DNA from: Anaerococcus murdochii
GTDB taxonomy: Bacteria > Bacillota > Clostridia > Tissierellales > Peptoniphilaceae
Reading direction: 5' to 3'
DNA: 64,000 nt
Assembly (NCBI RefSeq): GCF_019957155.1
Contig: NZ_JAIPME010000002.1
Coordinates: forward strand, 1,860,001 to 1,924,000
A program made the position numbers and the translations under genes. Below, piece by piece: positions 60,255 through 64,000 of this stretch. Positions within the stretch are counted from its first letter, which is position 1. Every line of letters starts with the position of its first letter. Below the pieces are notes generated by a model. That model did no database searches. It was given only the letters and a program-made list of their open reading frames with translations, and was not told where the DNA came from.

Positions 60255-60686
60255 TTATTGGCAAATTTTTATAAATTCTTCAACATCAATAGCTTTTATT
60301 CCTTCTTTCTTTAATTCCTTTACAAAAATTCCATCACCTTCGATTAATTTTCCTGAAAATGACCCATCATATATTGTATCCACTCCACAAGAAGGACTCC
60401 TTGATTGTAAAACTACAAGTTCTGCCCCAGATTTTTTCACAAGATTCAAAGCTATTTCTGCTCCCTTTCTAAACGCAACATCAACTGAACTTCCATCTTT
60501 TGTTAAGACAACTCCATTTACGACTTCAGCCGGCCTTCTTGGTGTAGGAAGACCTCCCATAACCTCAGGGCATATGGGAACCACATCATGTTTTTCTAGA
60601 ATTTTCTCTAATATATATGAGTAATTATTCCCACCATTATATTTACAATTTTCTCCTAATAAACATGCGCTCACAGCAATTTTCAT
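60255..60686 (-). CDS. DUF523 family protein (YbbK-like)
   Basis: A 143-residue protein of the DUF523/YbbK family. Conserved Cys-bearing motifs are SACLLGENCKYNGGNN at the start, PICPEVMGGLPTPRRPAE, and LQSRSPSCG in the middle; together they may bind a metal or Fe-S cluster. The family's biochemical role is not known to me. It lies upstream of the TPP riboswitch on the same strand but is probably not regulated with tenA. Confidence 0.85.
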   Translation of the reverse strand: MKIAVSACLLGENCKYNGGNNYSYILEKILEKHDVVPICPEVMGGLPTPRRPAEVVNGVVLTKDGSSVDVAFRKGAEIALNLVKKSGAELVVLQSRSPSCGVDTIYDGSFSGKLIEGDGIFVKELKKEGIKAIDVEEFIKICQ

Positions 60687-60842
60687 AAATTTACCTCATT
60701 CTCTCATTCGTTTTGTAAGCATTTTCTCCACTTAAAATATATCTTACCACAAAAATAATGAAAAAAAATAAAAAAAAAGTTTTAATTATTAATTTTGATG
60801 GTATGATAGACTTATTAATTTATTAATGAAAGAGGAATTATT

Positions 60843-62231
60843 ATGAAAGAACATAAAGGATTTACGGGCCAGCTTGGTTTTATATTAGCAGCGGCTGGTT
60901 CTGCAGTCGGTGTAGGTAACCTTTGGCGTTTCCCATATCTTGCGGCCAAAAATGGAGGCGGAGTCTTCCTTATCATATATTTGCTTATGGTTTTTACAGT
61001 AGGTTTTGCCCTCCTAACAACAGACCTTGCTATTGGTCGTAAAACAGGAAAAAGTGCAATCTATGCCTACCAATCAATGAGGTCAAAATGGGAATTTTTG
61101 GGAATTTTCACATTTTTTGTACCAGTAATTATCATGACCTACTACGCAGTAATTGGCGGTTGGATACTTAATTACATAAAATATTTTTTAACCGGCCAGT
61201 TAACACTAGCGGCTGATGATGCTTGCTTTTCAAATTTCATTTCATCAAGCTCATCAGTTTATTGGTCATTAGCCTTCATGGTTCTAACAGCTGTGATTGT
61301 TTTTGGTGGTGTTGAAAAAGGAATCGAAAGAGTTTCTAAAATTATAATGCCAATTCTTTTGATAATGGTATTAGGAATTGCGATTTTCTCTCTAACCCTA
61401 AAATCAACTACAGATACAGGCGACCTTAGAACTGGTCTTGAAGGACTCGCTGTGTATTTAAAACCAGATTTTACAGGCATGACCTTAAAAAGATTTTTAC
61501 AAATCTCTCTTGATGCTATGAGCCAGCTATTTTTCTCACTTTCAGTATCTATGGGAATCATGATTACCTATGGATCTTATGTAAAAAAAGAAGTTGACCT
61601 AGCAAAGTCTGTTTCTGTAATTGAAATCATGGATACATCAGTTGCCATGCTTGCTGGTGTTATGATTATTCCTGCTGTATACGTATTTTTAGGCGTTGAA
61701 GGTATGTCCGCAGGACCAGGACTTATGTTTATTTCCCTACCTAAGGTATTTTTCCAGATGGGAACTGCTGGCAGAATCATAGGCTTAGTATTTTTCATAC
61801 TCGCGGCCTTTGCAGCCCTTACATCTTGCATATCAGTGCTTGAGTCAATCGTTGCAAACACAACAGAAATCTTAAATACAAGAAGAAAGTCAACTACTCT
61901 TGTACTTTCTGTTGTTTATCTAATAGCCACAGCTGTAATTGCCCTTGGCTATAGCAAATTTTATGTAGAAATATCCCTACCAAACGGATCAACAGGCCAG
62001 CTTCTTGACATAATGGACTATATTTCAAATAGTTTCATGATGCCTCTAATCGCATTCCTATCTTCAATATTTATTGGTTGGGTAATGAAGCCAGAATGGA
62101 TTATTGATGAAGTCGAATATGGCGGAAAGAAATTTACTAGAAAAGGTCTTTATGTAATAATGACCAAGTACTTTTTGCCAGTCATCATGTTTATCCTATT
62201 TTTAATATCAACAGGTATTTTTACCTACTAA
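60843..62231 (+). CDS. sodium-dependent transporter, NSS/SNF family
   Basis: A 462-residue transporter with about eleven membrane segments of the neurotransmitter:sodium symporter family. GFILAAAGSAVGVGNLWRFP (residues 11-30) is the TM1 signature with the Na+ and substrate site, and KNGGGVFL follows. Bacterial members carry amino acids such as Trp, Leu, Tyr or Met; the substrate here is unknown. GAGG precedes the ATG, and a bidirectional terminator ends the gene. Confidence 0.93.
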   Translation: MKEHKGFTGQLGFILAAAGSAVGVGNLWRFPYLAAKNGGGVFLIIYLLMVFTVGFALLTTDLAIGRKTGKSAIYAYQSMRSKWEFLGIFTFFVPVIIMTYYAVIGGWILNYIKYFLTGQLTLAADDACFSNFISSSSSVYWSLAFMVLTAVIVFGGVEKGIERVSKIIMPILLIMVLGIAIFSLTLKSTTDTGDLRTGLEGLAVYLKPDFTGMTLKRFLQISLDAMSQLFFSLSVSMGIMITYGSYVKKEVDLAKSVSVIEIMDTSVAMLAGVMIIPAVYVFLGVEGMSAGPGLMFISLPKVFFQMGTAGRIIGLVFFILAAFAALTSCISVLESIVANTTEILNTRRKSTTLVLSVVYLIATAVIALGYSKFYVEISLPNGSTGQLLDIMDYISNSFMMPLIAFLSSIFIGWVMKPEWIIDEVEYGGKKFTRKGLYVIMTKYFLPVIMFILFLISTGIFTY

Positions 62232-62262
62232 AAAAATCGCTCCAACTGGGGCGATTTTTTAT
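62231..62262. terminator. bidirectional terminator after the NSS transporter gene
   Basis: AAAAATCGCTCC/GGGGCGATTTTT stem with loop AACT; overlaps the stop codons of both converging genes. Confidence 0.85.
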
Positions 62263-62681
62263 TTTAAATTCTCAATGATTTTAAGTACTTGTGGGAAATC
62301 TTCTTTCTTATATTTTTGCTTATAAATTGTTGAATCTGCATAAATTTCAAGCTTATAATTTTCCTTATCGACCTTAATATTTTTTATATTAGAAAAAGCA
62401 ATTTTCCTAATAGTTGATTTTCCTAGTAAAACATAAAATCCATCTTCCCCAATTCCTTGACAATAAATTGTTGTGCAAAGGTAAAACAAAGCAAAAATTG
62501 CTGCAATACCTGACTCTATTTCCCCTCCTATTTTATAAGCTAAGACTGAGTACAAAATCCCAGCAGCGACCAATATAATTTTATAAATAGAACTTATATC
62601 TATTCTGATTTCCTTTCCCTTACTTTCTCTTAGGTTATAAATAGCAAAGGCTAAGAACATTAAAATTATTAAGTACTCCAT
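62259..62681 (-). CDS. hypothetical membrane protein
   Basis: A 140-residue protein with three hydrophobic segments (residues about 2-17, 31-49 and 56-73) and a cytoplasmic C-terminal domain of beta strands (GFYVLLGKSTIRKIAFSNIKNIKVDKENYKLEI) that looks like a bacterial PH or DUF5673 module. No function is known. It is monocistronic. Confidence 0.65.
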   Translation of the reverse strand: MEYLIILMFLAFAIYNLRESKGKEIRIDISSIYKIILVAAGILYSVLAYKIGGEIESGIAAIFALFYLCTTIYCQGIGEDGFYVLLGKSTIRKIAFSNIKNIKVDKENYKLEIYADSTIYKQKYKKEDFPQVLKIIENLK

Positions 62682-62779
62682 AAATCCTCCAAAAATGAGT
62701 CAATCTCCTAATAATATTTTACCAGATTTTAAATATGAAACTAATGGGTAAATTATTAATATAAAGAAAAGAGGATATT

Positions 62780-63835
62780 ATGAATTTATTAGAAAATTTA
62801 AAGATACTTGATTTTACTACCCTACTTCCGGGCCCATACGCAACTTGGATGCTCGCAGAAATGGGAGCTCATGTTTTAAAAATTTCTGCACCAGGCAGAA
62901 AGGACTTAGTTTTGGATTCCAAACCAAAAACACAAAATGGCCTTTCAGCCAATAGAGCATGGCTAAACAACAAGAAAAAAGAAATTTTCATAAACCTTAA
63001 AGAAGAAGCAGGCAAGAAAGAAATTGAAAGACTCATCAAAGAAGAAGGCTATAATTGCATAATTGAACAATTTAGGCCTGGAGTTATGGCTAAATTTGGC
63101 CTTGCTTATGAAGACGTAAAAGAAATTCAAGATGATATAATCTACTTAAGTCTTACAGGCTACGGTCAAGATGGTCCATACAAGGACAAGGCAGGCCACG
63201 ATATAAATTACCTCGCCCTTTCAGGTCTTATGAGCTATTCTGGCAGGAAAGAAACTGGACCTGTTCTCTATGGCATGCAAATTGCTGACATTGCCTCTGC
63301 CCAAAATTCTGTTATAGGAATCCTTGCTGCCCTAAATAAGAGAAACTCAACAGGCAAGGGAACTTACATTGATGTTTCAATTTTGGATAGCGTAATTCCT
63401 TTTAATGCCATGGCTGGTGCTGGTGCTATGATGGATGGAATAAACCCAGAAAGAGAAAAAGATTTCTTAAACGGTGGATCTCTCTATGATTTTTACCAAA
63501 CCAAGGATAATAAATACCTAAGCTTTGGAGCGCTTGAAGAGAAGTTTTTTGAGAGATTTTGTAAAATTATCGGCAAGGAAGAATGGATAGAAGCTGGTTG
63601 TGTATGCCCTGACTTTAAGGAAAAGAAGGAAGTCTTAAGGAAAATTTTTAAGGAAAAAACTAGGGATGAATGGACCCAAATCTTTAAAGACGCAGATTGC
63701 TGTGTAGAACCAGTCCTAGACCTTAAGGAGGCCTTGATTGACAATAAAAACTCAATAATTAGAAATTCGATCAAATCCATAGAAATAGCTGGCGAAGAGA
63801 TTAAAGTTTACGCTAATCCTATAAAATTTAAATAA
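62780..63835 (+). CDS. CaiB/BaiF family CoA-transferase
   Basis: A 351-residue family III CoA-transferase, which moves CoA between acids or racemises 2-methylacyl-CoA. The start LKILDFTTLLPGPYATWMLAEMGAHVLK is the family signature; the catalytic Asp is D141 in KAGHDINYLALSG, and GTYIDVSILDS follows. It is short (usual about 380-400), matching the alpha-methylacyl-CoA racemase-like group. Substrate unknown. GAGG precedes the ATG. Confidence 0.9.
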   Translation: MNLLENLKILDFTTLLPGPYATWMLAEMGAHVLKISAPGRKDLVLDSKPKTQNGLSANRAWLNNKKKEIFINLKEEAGKKEIERLIKEEGYNCIIEQFRPGVMAKFGLAYEDVKEIQDDIIYLSLTGYGQDGPYKDKAGHDINYLALSGLMSYSGRKETGPVLYGMQIADIASAQNSVIGILAALNKRNSTGKGTYIDVSILDSVIPFNAMAGAGAMMDGINPEREKDFLNGGSLYDFYQTKDNKYLSFGALEEKFFERFCKIIGKEEWIEAGCVCPDFKEKKEVLRKIFKEKTRDEWTQIFKDADCCVEPVLDLKEALIDNKNSIIRNSIKSIEIAGEEIKVYANPIKFK

Positions 63836-63881
63836 ACTAAGTACAATTAATTTTTGCATAATGAGCTATTTTAAAAATTGC

Positions 63882-63890
63882 TGGTATAAT
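63882..63890 (+). promoter_or_regulatory. extended -10 promoter of the DEAD-box helicase gene
   Basis: TGGTATAAT with no clear -35. Transcription would start near 63897, ahead of the leader terminator. Confidence 0.55.
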
Positions 63891-63906
63891 AATAAAAGTA
63901 TTTGGC

Positions 63907-63935
63907 AGTTGTCTGATGACGACTGCTTTTTTTGT
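63907..63935 (+). terminator. terminator-like hairpin in the helicase leader
   Basis: Nine-bp stem GCAGTTGTC/GACGACTGC (one G-T pair) with loop TGAT, then seven T. It stands between the promoter at 63882 and the helicase ATG at 63957, so it is likely a leader attenuator; it also could end the CoA-transferase message. Confidence 0.75.
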
Positions 63936-63956
63936 TGAAAGAGTAAAGGAATATTA

Positions 63957-64000
63957 ATGGAATTTAAAGAATTATATATATCAGAAGAAATATTAAAAGC
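63957..64000 (+). CDS. DEAD/DEAH-box RNA helicase, first residues (cut by window edge)
   Basis: Only 15 codons are in the window. MEFKELYISEEILKA matches the Q-motif opening of DEAD-box helicases (F-x-x-L-x-hydrophobic-S-x-x-I/L-L-x-A). AAAGGAA lies before the ATG. The call rests on that short match and on the attenuated leader; the body of the gene is outside the window. Confidence 0.6.
   Translation, partial: MEFKELYISEEILK

Noticed and set aside
1..64000. CRISPR arrays, rRNA or tRNA genes, prophage
   Set aside because: No spaced direct repeats, no cloverleaf or rRNA-like sequence and no phage structural genes were found on reading both strands.

Overview
The window reads as a chromosomal segment of a low-GC, strictly fermentative, Gram-positive anaerobe, most likely a Gram-positive anaerobic coccus of the Peptoniphilaceae (Anaerococcus or a close relative). 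This placement is inference from AT-rich codon use, two full-length pyruvate:ferredoxin oxidoreductases in tandem, Firmicutes-type regulation (HPr kinase, T-box, Gls24/Asp23 proteins) and a tightly packed housekeeping gene order. No rRNA, tRNA or CRISPR array was seen.

Positions 1-8.4 kb hold one long leftward operon led by efp: efp, an Asp23 protein, nusB, xseA, xseB, ispA, argR, recN, a NUDIX hydrolase, scpA, scpB, rluB, then a BaiN-like flavoprotein cut by the window edge. tmcAL (8.5 kb) is divergent. From 9.7 to 15.1 kb a second leftward group carries yloU, a DAK2/FakA protein, recG, rsmD, coaD and a coiled-coil protein. Two nifJ paralogues (15.3-22.7 kb) each have their own promoter and terminator. 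hprK, uvrC and an M24 aminopeptidase follow, then rightward ychF-tdk. From 29 to 43.6 kb are map, a nitroreductase, a UvrD-like helicase, folC, an HGSNAT-like membrane protein, a 43-residue membrane peptide, a DUF4230 protein, trmB, degV, brnQ, an ArsC-family protein, a DUF503 gene with an apparent ATT start, an MprF-like synthase with an alpha/beta hydrolase, and pepA.

The accessory part begins with an IS3-family element (43.6-45.2 kb) that sits inside the loop of the terminator shared by pepA and the liv operon; its orfB carries an amber codon. The branched-chain amino acid ABC operon (livKHMGF) is led by a strong promoter and a T-box with a probable Ile specifier. mgtE follows, with a structured leader containing a 15-codon reading frame. 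From 51.8 to 60.7 kb are a HAD phosphatase, an EEP-family hydrolase, a small XRE-regulated operon with repeated operators, a HEPN plus PD-(D/E)XK two-domain protein, a PaaI thioesterase, an unknown 370-residue protein, a DUF697 GTPase, tenA under a TPP riboswitch, and a DUF523 protein. The right end has an NSS transporter, a small membrane protein, a CoA-transferase and the start of a DEAD-box helicase with a terminator in its leader.

The main metabolic theme is amino acid fermentation: uptake (liv, BrnQ, NSS carrier), peptide breakdown (two aminopeptidases), and pyruvate oxidation through PFOR. The strongest candidates for undescribed biology are the mgtE leader, the HEPN/PD-(D/E)XK protein, the ATT-initiated DUF503 gene and the TPP expression platform that buries the ribosome binding site in a terminator-like hairpin.
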